DNA of 5,486 nt, taken from Alphaproteobacteria bacterium (GTDB lineage: Bacteria > Pseudomonadota > Alphaproteobacteria > UBA2136 > UBA6156). The notes under the pieces were generated by a model. The model was not told the origin of the DNA. It saw only the letters and a list, made by a program, of their open reading frames with translations, and ran no database searches. Position numbers and translations under genes: made by a program. Each line of letters opens with the position of its first letter. Position 1 is the stretch's first letter. The stretch spans positions 1 through 5,486 of the forward strand of contig JAIXZU010000026.1 in NCBI GenBank assembly GCA_027489415.1, given 5' to 3'. Below, piece after piece: positions 1-5,486 of this stretch.

Positions 1-709
1 ACATGACCGAGTATTTGATATGCCAGCCGGGGCGGCCGGGGGCGGTGAAGTGTTGTGCTTTGAAATCTTCTTTGGGGTGGAAGGCTTGTTCCAGCTTGGT
101 GGTGGATTTGGCGTTGGCTTTCCAGATGGGGAAGTCGCGTGGGTCCCGCTTTTCTTCGTCGCCTTCGACGCGGGCCTGGAGTTTATCGAATGTGCGGCGT
201 GCGAGGGTGCCGAAGGGTGAATGGCCGCCGGTGCGCTCGAAGGCGGGGACGTCGAACATCACGTCTCCGGATTCCGTCACATAGGCCTTTTTGGCGGCGA
301 GGAGTTCGTCCACCATTTCTACGATGCCTTGCATGGAGGTGCTGACGCGGGGTTCGTGCGTGGGCGGGAGGGTGTTCAGGGCGGCGAGGTCTTCGTGGTA
401 GCCCTTGATGTGCTGTTCGGCGAGGTCGGTCGGGTTCACGCCGAGTTCGTTGGCGCGCTCGATGATTTTGTCGTCGATATCCGTGAAGTTACGGACGTAG
501 TTGACGTGGTTTTCTCCGTACAGATGGCGGAGGAGACGGAAGAGGACATCGAAGACGACGGCGCCGCGGGCGTGGCCGATGTGGGAGTCGTCATACGGGG
601 TTACTCCGCAGACGTAGAGGCCGACGTTGGTGGGGTCTATCGGTGTGAAGGTCTGTTTTTCCCTAATTAGGGAGTTGTAGAGGCGGAGCTTGGGTTCGGT
701 GTGCGGCAT
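1..709 (-). CDS. cysS: Cysteine--tRNA ligase (CysRS), N-terminal 236 residues, cut by window edge
   Basis: Class I aminoacyl-tRNA synthetase that joins cysteine to tRNA-Cys in the cytoplasm. Seen in translation: an N-terminus typical of the family (residues 9-17, LRLYNSLIR), then LYVCGVTPYDDSHIGHAR with the first zinc-ligand Cys and the HIGH signature HIGH itself, followed by NFTDIDDKI, GDVMFDVP and, just before the edge, GRPGWHIKYSVM (residues 225-236). The catalytic fold is therefore present, while the KMSKS loop and anticodon-binding part lie outside the window. The ATG at 709 is preceded by an in-frame stop two codons upstream, so no longer start exists; no Shine-Dalgarno sequence precedes it. 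Odd point: residue 233 is Tyr (codon TAC) where E. coli CysRS has zinc ligand Cys209 (GWHIECSAM). About 25 residues more precede this motif than in E. coli, partly an insertion around residues 200-222. Family assignment is secure; zinc status is open. Confidence 0.96.
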   Translation of the reverse strand, partial: MPHTEPKLRLYNSLIREKQTFTPIDPTNVGLYVCGVTPYDDSHIGHARGAVVFDVLFRLLRHLYGENHVNYVRNFTDIDDKIIERANELGVNPTDLAEQHIKGYHEDLAALNTLPPTHEPRVSTSMQGIVEMVDELLAAKKAYVTESGDVMFDVPAFERTGGHSPFGTLARRTFDKLQARVEGDEEKRDPRDFPIWKANAKSTTKLEQAFHPKEDFKAQHFTAPGRPGWHIKYSVM

Positions 710-727
710 AGACTATAGTTACCAGAA

Positions 728-747
728 GTTAGAGGTTAGAGGTTAGA
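728..747. repeat. Short tandem repeat, about three copies of GTTAGAG
   Basis: The plus strand reads GTTAGAG at 728-734, GTTAGAG at 735-741 and GTTAGA at 742-747, followed by a T-rich run. On the minus strand this is a CTCTAAC repeat lying 19-38 bases before the cysS start codon, with an A-rich block further upstream. It may simply be a slippage tract, or part of the cysS leader or promoter region; nothing in the sequence decides this. Confidence 0.75.
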
Positions 748-768
748 TTTTTTGTATTTTCAGAGTTA

Positions 769-816
769 GTGCCTGCGATTTCAGGAAGTGCCTGTGAGGG
801 GTAAGGGTGGTGCCTG
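769..816. repeat. Three spaced copies of GTGCCTG, two followed by GATTTCAG
   Basis: GTGCCTG occurs at 769-775, 788-794 and 810-816. The first copy is followed by GATTTCAG at 777-784 and the third by GATTTCAG at 823-830, so the stretch 769-785 is a shortened copy of the left arm of the large inverted repeat at 810-879. The first copy could therefore compete with the third for pairing with the right arm (TGAAATC at 859-865 and AGGCAC at 874-879). It looks like partial duplication of a palindromic unit. Confidence 0.6.
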
Positions 817-879
817 GTCGGAGATTTCAGCCAACATGGGGCCCCTACCCCATATTGGTGAAATCTGACCGCAAGGCAC
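810..879. repeat. Large imperfect inverted repeat (70 bases) between gltX and cysS
   Basis: The left arm 810-841 pairs with the right arm 848-879 around a 6-base loop (842-847). Paired blocks, outside to inside, are GTGCCT/AGGCAC, GGTC/GACC, AGATTTCA/TGAAATCT, CCAA/TTGG and ATGGGG/CCCCAT, about 28 base pairs. Interruptions are 2 extra bases at 820-821, 1 at 830, one C/A mismatch (835/854) and 3 extra bases at 871-873. No ORF uses this stretch. It could be a REP- or MITE-like repeat, a structured RNA element, or a strong 3' hairpin protecting the secA-gltX transcript. No U-run follows it on the minus strand, so it is not a classical intrinsic terminator. Confidence 0.85.
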
Positions 880-896
880 GGTATTCCTCAGCCTTT

Positions 897-915
897 ATGG
901 CTCCTTATGAGCCGT
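897..915 (-). terminator. Candidate 3' hairpin just after gltX
   Basis: A hairpin with stem GGCTC (899-903) and GAGCC (909-913), extendable by one wobble and one A-T pair, and a 5-base loop. It begins 9 bases past the gltX stop codon. There is no T-run on its downstream side in the gltX direction, so it may be a Rho-dependent or processing hairpin, or chance. Confidence 0.35.
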
Positions 916-924
916 TAGAATTCC

Positions 925-2325
925 CTAACGACAGGCGTTTTGGAGGCGGGATTTGACCTCGGTGGGGCCCCAGACGGGGAGCAGTTGGGCGAGTTCCGGC
1001 CCGTGTTGCTGGCCGGTGAGGGCGAGGCGCAGGGGCATGAAGAGTTCCTTCCCCTTGCGGCCGGTGGCGGCTTTGAGGGCGTTGGTCCAGTCGCTCCATG
1101 TTGTTGCCGTAAAGGTGGCTGGAAGGGCTTCCGTGGCGGCTTGGAGGAAGGATTTGTCCTCCGGTGAGAAGGTTTGGGGGGCTGGTGCCTTGAGGATGGG
1201 TTCCAGTGCGGCGGGGATGTCCGCCAGCGTTTTCAGGCTTTCGCGCACCATGGGCCAGATGGCACGAAGTTCGTCATTCGTGATGCGGAATTCGGCGGGG
1301 ATGAAGGGTGTGGCGTGCTTCTCTACGGTTTCCCAGTCCATGTGGTGAAGGGCGTTGGTGTTGGTGTGGAGGAGCTGGTCTTCATCAAACCGCACGGGGG
1401 CTTTGCCGCACTTGGAGAGGCTGAAGTTGACGGCGAGTTCCGGCAGGGTGGCGGAGGGGGAGTGGGTTTCAGACAGACCCAGACCGGCCATGTAGGAGAG
1501 GATGGCGGTGGGAAGGTAGCCTTGTTCCCGCAGTTGGCGGATTTGGAGGGCACCGAGGCGCTTGGACATTTTGTGACCGTCTTTGTCCAGCATGAGCGCA
1601 ATGTGCGCGAACTGGGGCGGGGTGGCGCCGAGGGCTTCGTACAGTTGCACTTGGATTGCCGCATTGGTGGCGTGGTCCTCACCCCGAATGACGTGGGTGA
1701 TGCCCATGGCGATGTCGTCCACGGCGCCATAGAAGGTGAAGAGCGGCATGCCGGTGGAGCGGACGATGACGGGGTCTCCGCCCAAGTTATGCGGTTGGAA
1801 GGTTTGTTCGCCGCGGATGGCGTCCACCCACGTTATCGGTTTGTCTTCCAGCTTGAAGCGGATGACGGGTTGGCGGCCTTCCGCGCGGTAGGCGGCTTTT
1901 TGCTCCTCGGTGAGGTTGCGGTGGCGGTTGTCGTAGCGCGGGGGCTCGTTTTTCATGGTTTGCACCTTGCGGAGAAGGTCCAGCTCTTCCGGACTGGTGA
2001 AGCATTCATAGGCGCGGCCGATGGCCATGAGTTTGTCCACGGCGGCTTTGTAGTCCCCGCGGTCGGCGCGTTCCACCGTGGTGTAGGGTGCTACGGGGCC
2101 GCCGAGGTGCGGGCCTTCATTGAATTCGAAGCCCAGCCATGCGAGGTCTTCGAAGAAGGCGGCTTCGGATTCCGGCTTGTTGCGTTCGAAGTCGGAGTCC
2201 TCAAACCGCAGAATAAGTGTGCCTTGCTGGCTGAGGCCGAGCAGGACGTTGGGCAGGGCGGCACGAAGGTGGCCGACGTGCATGAAGCCGGTGGGTGATG
2301 GGGCGAAGCGGACGCGGATTGTCAT
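925..2325 (-). CDS. gltX: Glutamate--tRNA ligase (GluRS), alphaproteobacterial GltX2-like
   Basis: Charges tRNA-Glu with glutamate in the cytoplasm; enzymes of this type can also act on tRNA-Gln in bacteria that use amidation. The 466 residues are the usual length. Seen: RFAPSPTGFMHVGH at 6-19 with HIGH-type motif HVGH (16-19), RFEDSDFER (40-48), the family motif HVIRGEDH (211-218), and the class I KMSKR loop (252-256). The C-terminal anticodon-binding part holds TGRKGKELFMPLRLALTG (421-438), which resembles the second GltX of alphaproteobacteria more than the first. The zinc site of E. coli GluRS (Cys98, Cys100, Cys125, His127) is not kept: the matching residues appear to be C108, T110, H135 and N137. 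The start at 2325 gives a normal N-terminus (MTIRVRFAPSPTG) but lacks a Shine-Dalgarno sequence. It lies 34 bases after secA on the same strand and is probably cotranscribed. The stop is TAG. Function is secure; whether it serves tRNA-Glu, tRNA-Gln or both cannot be told. Confidence 0.96.
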   Translation of the reverse strand: MTIRVRFAPSPTGFMHVGHLRAALPNVLLGLSQQGTLILRFEDSDFERNKPESEAAFFEDLAWLGFEFNEGPHLGGPVAPYTTVERADRGDYKAAVDKLMAIGRAYECFTSPEELDLLRKVQTMKNEPPRYDNRHRNLTEEQKAAYRAEGRQPVIRFKLEDKPITWVDAIRGEQTFQPHNLGGDPVIVRSTGMPLFTFYGAVDDIAMGITHVIRGEDHATNAAIQVQLYEALGATPPQFAHIALMLDKDGHKMSKRLGALQIRQLREQGYLPTAILSYMAGLGLSETHSPSATLPELAVNFSLSKCGKAPVRFDEDQLLHTNTNALHHMDWETVEKHATPFIPAEFRITNDELRAIWPMVRESLKTLADIPAALEPILKAPAPQTFSPEDKSFLQAATEALPATFTATTWSDWTNALKAATGRKGKELFMPLRLALTGQQHGPELAQLLPVWGPTEVKSRLQNACR

Positions 2326-2359
2326 GGTGTTTTAGTATCTGGTAACTGGTATTTCGGTG

Positions 2360-5086
2360 TTAAGCGGCTGATTTTTTAGCGGCTGAACGGATGCGTTCGA
2401 GGCTGCCATGGCAGGCTTTGAAGCGTTCGCCGGAGCCGCAGGGGCATGGGGCGTTGCGGGGGATGCGGCCATCCAGCGGGTTGATGTCGTCCCATGATTT
2501 CAGGCCGAATTTGTCCGGTGAGAAGGCGGCGCCATCCAGCGTGACGGTTTCGTTGACACGTTCAGTGACGGGGCCTTGCTCGGTGGGGTGGGTGAACTTG
2601 GTTGGTTGTGCTGTCAGCCCCTCGGTGGGTTGGTCGTCCGCCAATTGGACGCGGGAGAGCATTTCCACCGTTTCCTGCTTGGTGGCGGCGAGGAGGTCTT
2701 CGAACAGCATGTAGCTTTCGCGGGCATATTCGTTGAGAGGATCCTTCTGCGCATAGCCACGGAGGCCGATGCCTTTGCGGAGGATATCCAGCGCTTGCAG
2801 GTGGTGGCGCCAGAGTTTGTCCAGCGTTTGCAGCAGGACGGATTTTTCAATGCTGTTCAGGACTTCCGGCGTGAAGGGGCGGGTGCGCTCCGACCACGAC
2901 TTTTCCACGGCGGCGTGGCATTTTTCGGAGATGGTGTCCGCGCCGACGTCGGCGTCCTTCATCCAGTCCGCAATTGGCAGCTTGAGATTGAAGGTTTTTT
3001 CGAGGCCTTCGATGAGGATGGCGGGTTGCCACTGCTCCGGCAGGGCGCCGTACGGGAAGGCTGACGTGATGAGATTTTGGAGGATTTCGGCGCGGAATTC
3101 GATAATCGTTTCGTCCAGATTGTCGCTGAAGAGGATGTCCGTGCGTTGGTCGTAGACGACTTTGCGTTGGTCGTTCAGGACTTCGTCGTACTTCAGGATG
3201 TTTTTGCGGATGTCGAAGTTGAAGGCTTCGATTTTGTTCTGGGCGTTTTCCACGGCCTTGCTGACGATACCGAGCTGGACGGCGTCGTCCTCCGGCACGT
3301 TCAGGCGTGCGATGAGGCTTTCGAAGTTTGGAGCGAAGCGTTTGATGAGGTCGTCCTGCATCGAGAGGTAGAAGACGCTGGCGCCGACGTCGCCCTGACG
3401 GCCACTACGGCCGCGCAGCTGGTTGTCGATACGGCGGGATTCGTGGCGTTCGGTACCCAAGACTTTGAGACCGCCTGCGGCCATGACTTCGGCGTGTTCT
3501 TTGTCGTAATTGGCGCGGATTTTAGCGGCTTCGGCCTCGTTGGTCGCTTCGGCAAGGAGGAGCTCCAGATTACCGCCGAGTTTGATGTCCGTACCACGGC
3601 CGGCCATGTTGGTGGCGATGGTGACGGCGCCTTTGCGGCCGGCTTGGGCGATGATGGCGGCTTCCTGCTCGTGGTAGCGGGCGTTGAGCACGGCGTGAGG
3701 TATGCCTGCGGCTTTCAGGGTTTCGGAGAGTTCTTCAGAGCGCTCGATTGTGGTGGTGCCGACGAGGACGGGTTGGCCGCGTTCGTGGCAGTCCTGAATA
3801 TCTTTTGCGATGGCGCGGAGCTTACCTTTACGGCCGGGGTAGATGATATCCGCGAAGTCCTTCCGTTGCACCGGATTGTTGGTGGGGATGGCGATGACGG
3901 TGAGGCCGTAGATATTTTCGAATTCTTCGGCTTCGGTTGCGGCGGTACCAGTCATTCCCGACAGCTTGGTATAGAGGCGGAAGTAGTTCTGGAAGGTAAT
4001 GCTGGCAAGCGTTTGGTTTTCCTGCTTGATGGTGACGCCTTCTTTGGCTTCGATCGCTTGATGGAGGCCGTCCGAGAGGCGGCGGCCGGACATCATGCGG
4101 CCGGTGAATTCGTCGATCAGCACAACTTCGCCGTCCTTGACGATGTACTCGGCGTCCTTCTTGAACAGGGTGTGGGCGCGGAGAGCCTGATTGATGTGGT
4201 GGATGAGGCTGATGTTGTGGACGTCGTAGAGGTTACCTTCTTCCGACAACAAGCCGGTTTGGCGGAGGAAGGCCTCGGCTTTGTCGGTTCCTTGCTCGGT
4301 CAGGTGAGCGGAGCGCTGTTTTTCGTCCAGCTCGTAGTCCTCGACTTCCACTAATTCCGGAATAAGGACGTTTATGGCTTGGTAGAGCTCGGTTTTATCG
4401 TCCGACGGGCCGGAAATAATGAGGGGGGTACGGGCTTCGTCAATCAGGATGCTGTCGACTTCGTCGACAATCGCGTAGTGCAGCGGGCGCTGGACGAGTT
4501 GTTGAGGGCTGAGAACCATGTGGTCCCGCAGATAGTCGAACCCAAGTTCATTATTGGTGGCCCAAGTTATATCCGCCTGATAGGCGGCTTTGCGCTCTTC
4601 CGGGCTTTGGCCGTGGTAAATGGCGGCGGTGGACAGCCCCAGTTTGGCGAAGACCTGGCCCATCCAGGCGGCGTCCCGCTGGGCGAGATAGTCGTTCACC
4701 GTGACGATATGCACGCCCTTGCCCGACAACGCGTTGAGGTAGGCGGCGAAGGTGGAAACAAGGGTTTTACCTTCACCGGTTTTCATTTCCGCAATTTTGC
4801 CGAAGTGCAGGGCGAGACCGCCGGTGAGCTGGACATCAAACGCGCGGAGACCTAGAGCGCGGCGGGCGGCTTCGCGGACGGCGGCGAAGGCTTCGGGAAT
4901 GAGGGAATCCAGCTTGGCGCCTTTGTCGAGGCGTTCTTGCAGCTGGGCGGTGACGGCGACTAGCTGGTCGTCCGATTTGGCTTGGAAATCAGCCTCCAAA
5001 GCATTGATTTTAGGTATGTAGACCTGTGCTTCCTTCAGGAAGCGAGTGGAGGGCGTGCCAAAGAGAGACTTTACGAGACTGAACAT
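2360..5086 (-). CDS. secA: Protein translocase ATPase subunit SecA
   Basis: Motor ATPase that pushes unfolded preproteins through SecYEG at the inner membrane. Its 908 residues match the usual length (E. coli 901). Seen in order: first nucleotide-binding domain with Walker A MKTGEGKT (101-108) and Walker B VDEVDS (207-212); preprotein cross-linking domain, roughly 220-368; IDEFTGR (324-330); ENQTLASITFQNYFRLY (356-372); second nucleotide-binding domain with NMAGRGTDI (493-501) and QLRGRSGRQGD (556-566); helical scaffold and wing domains, about 590-830, with LRGYAQKDPLNEY (775-787); then a linker and the C-terminal zinc/SecB-binding tail CPCGSGERFKACH, with ligands C881, C883, C892 and H893. 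All catalytic motifs are intact and no frameshift is seen. The start at 5086 gives the standard N-terminus (MFSLVKSLFG). No Shine-Dalgarno sequence precedes it; instead a hairpin ends one base before the ATG. First gene of a probable secA-gltX unit. Confidence 0.98.
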   Translation of the reverse strand: MFSLVKSLFGTPSTRFLKEAQVYIPKINALEADFQAKSDDQLVAVTAQLQERLDKGAKLDSLIPEAFAAVREAARRALGLRAFDVQLTGGLALHFGKIAEMKTGEGKTLVSTFAAYLNALSGKGVHIVTVNDYLAQRDAAWMGQVFAKLGLSTAAIYHGQSPEERKAAYQADITWATNNELGFDYLRDHMVLSPQQLVQRPLHYAIVDEVDSILIDEARTPLIISGPSDDKTELYQAINVLIPELVEVEDYELDEKQRSAHLTEQGTDKAEAFLRQTGLLSEEGNLYDVHNISLIHHINQALRAHTLFKKDAEYIVKDGEVVLIDEFTGRMMSGRRLSDGLHQAIEAKEGVTIKQENQTLASITFQNYFRLYTKLSGMTGTAATEAEEFENIYGLTVIAIPTNNPVQRKDFADIIYPGRKGKLRAIAKDIQDCHERGQPVLVGTTTIERSEELSETLKAAGIPHAVLNARYHEQEAAIIAQAGRKGAVTIATNMAGRGTDIKLGGNLELLLAEATNEAEAAKIRANYDKEHAEVMAAGGLKVLGTERHESRRIDNQLRGRSGRQGDVGASVFYLSMQDDLIKRFAPNFESLIARLNVPEDDAVQLGIVSKAVENAQNKIEAFNFDIRKNILKYDEVLNDQRKVVYDQRTDILFSDNLDETIIEFRAEILQNLITSAFPYGALPEQWQPAILIEGLEKTFNLKLPIADWMKDADVGADTISEKCHAAVEKSWSERTRPFTPEVLNSIEKSVLLQTLDKLWRHHLQALDILRKGIGLRGYAQKDPLNEYARESYMLFEDLLAATKQETVEMLSRVQLADDQPTEGLTAQPTKFTHPTEQGPVTERVNETVTLDGAAFSPDKFGLKSWDDINPLDGRIPRNAPCPCGSGERFKACHGSLERIRSAAKKSAA

Positions 5087-5087
5087 G

Positions 5088-5108
5088 GCCGCACCATAGC
5101 GCTGCGGC
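5088..5108 (-). promoter_or_regulatory. Hairpin abutting the secA start codon
   Basis: On the minus strand GCCGCA (5108-5103) and TGCGGC (5093-5088) form a perfect 6-bp stem, five of the pairs G-C, with a 9-base loop; one base separates the stem from the secA ATG. This is where a ribosome binding site would be. An alternative stem using GGCT/AGCC (minus strand, 5119-5116 with 5109-5106) shares bases 5106-5108 with it, so the two cannot form together. That layout would suit control of secA translation, but short GC hairpins are easy to find by chance in DNA of this composition. Confidence 0.45.
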
Positions 5109-5136
5109 TGGCGATAGCCAAGGGAAAAGCGTTGTT

Positions 5137-5163
5137 TTTATACAAGTGGTGAGCGCTTGGTAA
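5137..5163 (-). promoter_or_regulatory. Possible secA promoter (TATAAA box)
   Basis: The minus strand carries TATAAA at 5142-5137, in a locally A/T-rich stretch, with TTACCA (4 of 6 matches to TTGACA) at 5163-5158. The spacer is only 15 bases, shorter than the preferred 16-18. Transcription from here would give a leader of about 45 bases containing the start-codon hairpin and would leave out the small upstream ORF. Confidence 0.3.
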
Positions 5164-5180
5164 GCAGCGCCGTGAGGGAG

Positions 5181-5324
5181 TTACTCGTAATAGACGGGGT
5201 CTATCGGGGCGCGCTGGAAGGCGGGGATGCGGCGACAGCCCTCCGTGACCGGGCTATGGGTAAAGGCACAGGCGCTGCCTGGGCGGCGGTGCAGCCAATA
5301 GAGGAACGTTTGAACGTATTTCAT
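5181..5324 (-). CDS. Small ORF of 47 codons upstream of secA, not recognised
   Basis: A complete ORF on the secA strand, starting ATG at 5324 and ending TAA 94 bases before secA. I do not recognise the family. The product begins MKYVQTFLYWLHRRPG, a short hydrophobic patch followed by two Arg, has Cys at 19 and 30, and ends FQRAPIDPVYYE. GC content by codon position, counted by eye, is about 60, 51 and 77 percent for positions 1, 2 and 3, the bias expected of real genes in GC-rich DNA. Against it: short length, no Shine-Dalgarno sequence and no recognised homologue. An in-frame stop lies just upstream, so the start is bounded. It could be a small membrane-associated or soluble protein, a leader peptide for secA, or a chance ORF. 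The R-A-P tripeptide at 38-40 resembles the core of known ribosome-arrest peptides but is too short to be diagnostic. Confidence 0.45.
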   Translation of the reverse strand: MKYVQTFLYWLHRRPGSACAFTHSPVTEGCRRIPAFQRAPIDPVYYE

Positions 5325-5348
5325 GGAGTTTTATGGGAACATTAACCA

Positions 5349-5367
5349 GCGGGGCCTGACACCCCGC
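5349..5367 (-). terminator. Candidate terminator hairpin after the upstream gene
   Basis: A perfect 6-bp all-GC stem, GCGGGG at 5349-5354 and CCCCGC at 5362-5367, with a 7-base loop. It lies 4 bases after the stop codon of the upstream partial gene. The T-rich tail on the minus strand is weak (TGGTTAATGTT), so it is only a candidate. If it works, the small ORF and secA need their own promoter. Confidence 0.4.
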
Positions 5368-5371
5368 CCCC

Positions 5372-5486
5372 TTACTTAGAGGCGGATTTGTTGCCTTTGC
5401 GGTATTGGGAGAGGAGTTCCTTGCCACGGCCGGCACGGGCTTCACGCAGGACGTCGTCGCGGGTGTCCTTAATAAACGCCAGCGGG
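5372..5486 (-). CDS. C-terminal end of an unidentified protein, cut by window edge
   Basis: The last 37 codons of a reading frame that enters from the window edge and ends in TAA at 5374-5372. The visible end contains PLAFIKDTRDDVLREA, then GKELLSQYRKGNKSASK. It is charged and probably helical, with a lysine- and serine-rich tail as often seen at the ends of soluble proteins. The other two minus-strand frames either meet a stop or give an Arg/Pro/Thr-rich translation typical of a wrong frame. A GC hairpin follows the stop codon, which supports a true gene end. Too little is visible to name a family or role. Confidence 0.6.
   Translation of the reverse strand, partial: PLAFIKDTRDDVLREARAGRGKELLSQYRKGNKSASK

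Noticed and set aside
632..643. Shared 12-mer GGGGTCTATCGG, also at 5196-5207
   Set aside because: In both places the minus strand encodes Pro-Ile-Asp-Pro with the same codons; a 12-base match is short and no flanking similarity is seen.
221..670. Open frame of 149 codons on the plus strand
   Set aside because: Antisense to cysS; Val/Asp/Gly-rich translation with no domain signal.
710..717. TATAGT two bases before the cysS ATG as a promoter for a leaderless mRNA
   Set aside because: The box is too close to the ATG for a normal transcription start and no convincing -35 element lies at the right distance.
1174..2298. Long open frame (374 codons) on the plus strand
   Set aside because: Antisense to gltX, with the same shadow composition and no recognisable domain.
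2326..2359. Terminator or promoter in the secA-gltX gap
   Set aside because: Only 34 bases, with a repeated ACCAG but no stem or promoter boxes; read-through is the simpler reading.
3077..4354. Long open frame (425 codons) on the plus strand
   Set aside because: It lies wholly antisense to secA, whose motifs are intact. Its Val/Asp/Phe/Gly-rich translation is typical of a shadow frame opposite a GC-biased gene.
5181..5324. Calling the small ORF a SecM homologue
   Set aside because: It lacks the SecM arrest motif (FxxxxWIxxxxGIRAGP), has no clear signal sequence and is much shorter than SecM.
5157..5345. Open frame of 62 codons on the plus strand, opposite the small ORF
   Set aside because: No ribosome binding site and no recognisable domain. 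The minus-strand frame has the better codon-position bias and agrees with the direction of all neighbours.

Overview
The window looks like ordinary chromosomal DNA of a proteobacterium, most likely an alphaproteobacterium. The SecA protein is of proteobacterial type, with a C-terminal zinc tail. The glutamyl-tRNA synthetase has the C-terminal signature of the second alphaproteobacterial GltX type. The CysRS Rossmann fold also carries an alphaproteobacterial-looking segment (FDVLFRLLRHLYG). DNA is moderately GC-rich with GC-biased third codon positions. The exact lineage cannot be read from the window.

Every gene reads on the minus strand, so transcription runs from high to low coordinates. 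In that order: the last 37 codons of an unidentified protein (5486-5372) with a short GC hairpin behind its stop; a 47-codon unrecognised small ORF (5324-5181); a 94-base leader with a possible promoter and a hairpin ending one base before the secA start; secA (5086-2360, complete, 908 aa); a 34-base gap; gltX (2325-925, complete, 466 aa); a 215-base spacer rich in structure; and the first 236 codons of cysS (709-1, running off the window edge).

secA and gltX are close enough to share a transcript. cysS may be on the same transcript or may have its own promoter, since the 215-base spacer contains two hairpins. The genes are housekeeping: SecA is the ATPase motor of Sec protein export, and GltX and CysS charge tRNA for translation. 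No mobile element, CRISPR array, rRNA or tRNA gene was seen.

Points that stand out: (1) the CysRS has Tyr where the family normally has the second zinc-binding Cys (GWHIKYS in place of GWHIECS); (2) a 70-base imperfect inverted repeat with about 28 paired positions lies between gltX and cysS, beside partial copies of one of its arms; (3) an unrecognised small ORF with a late R-A-P sequence, and mutually exclusive hairpins, sit directly before secA, which could be a leader-type control region, although several facts speak against it; (4) none of the four visible start codons has a recognisable Shine-Dalgarno sequence. No clearly new multi-gene system is visible.
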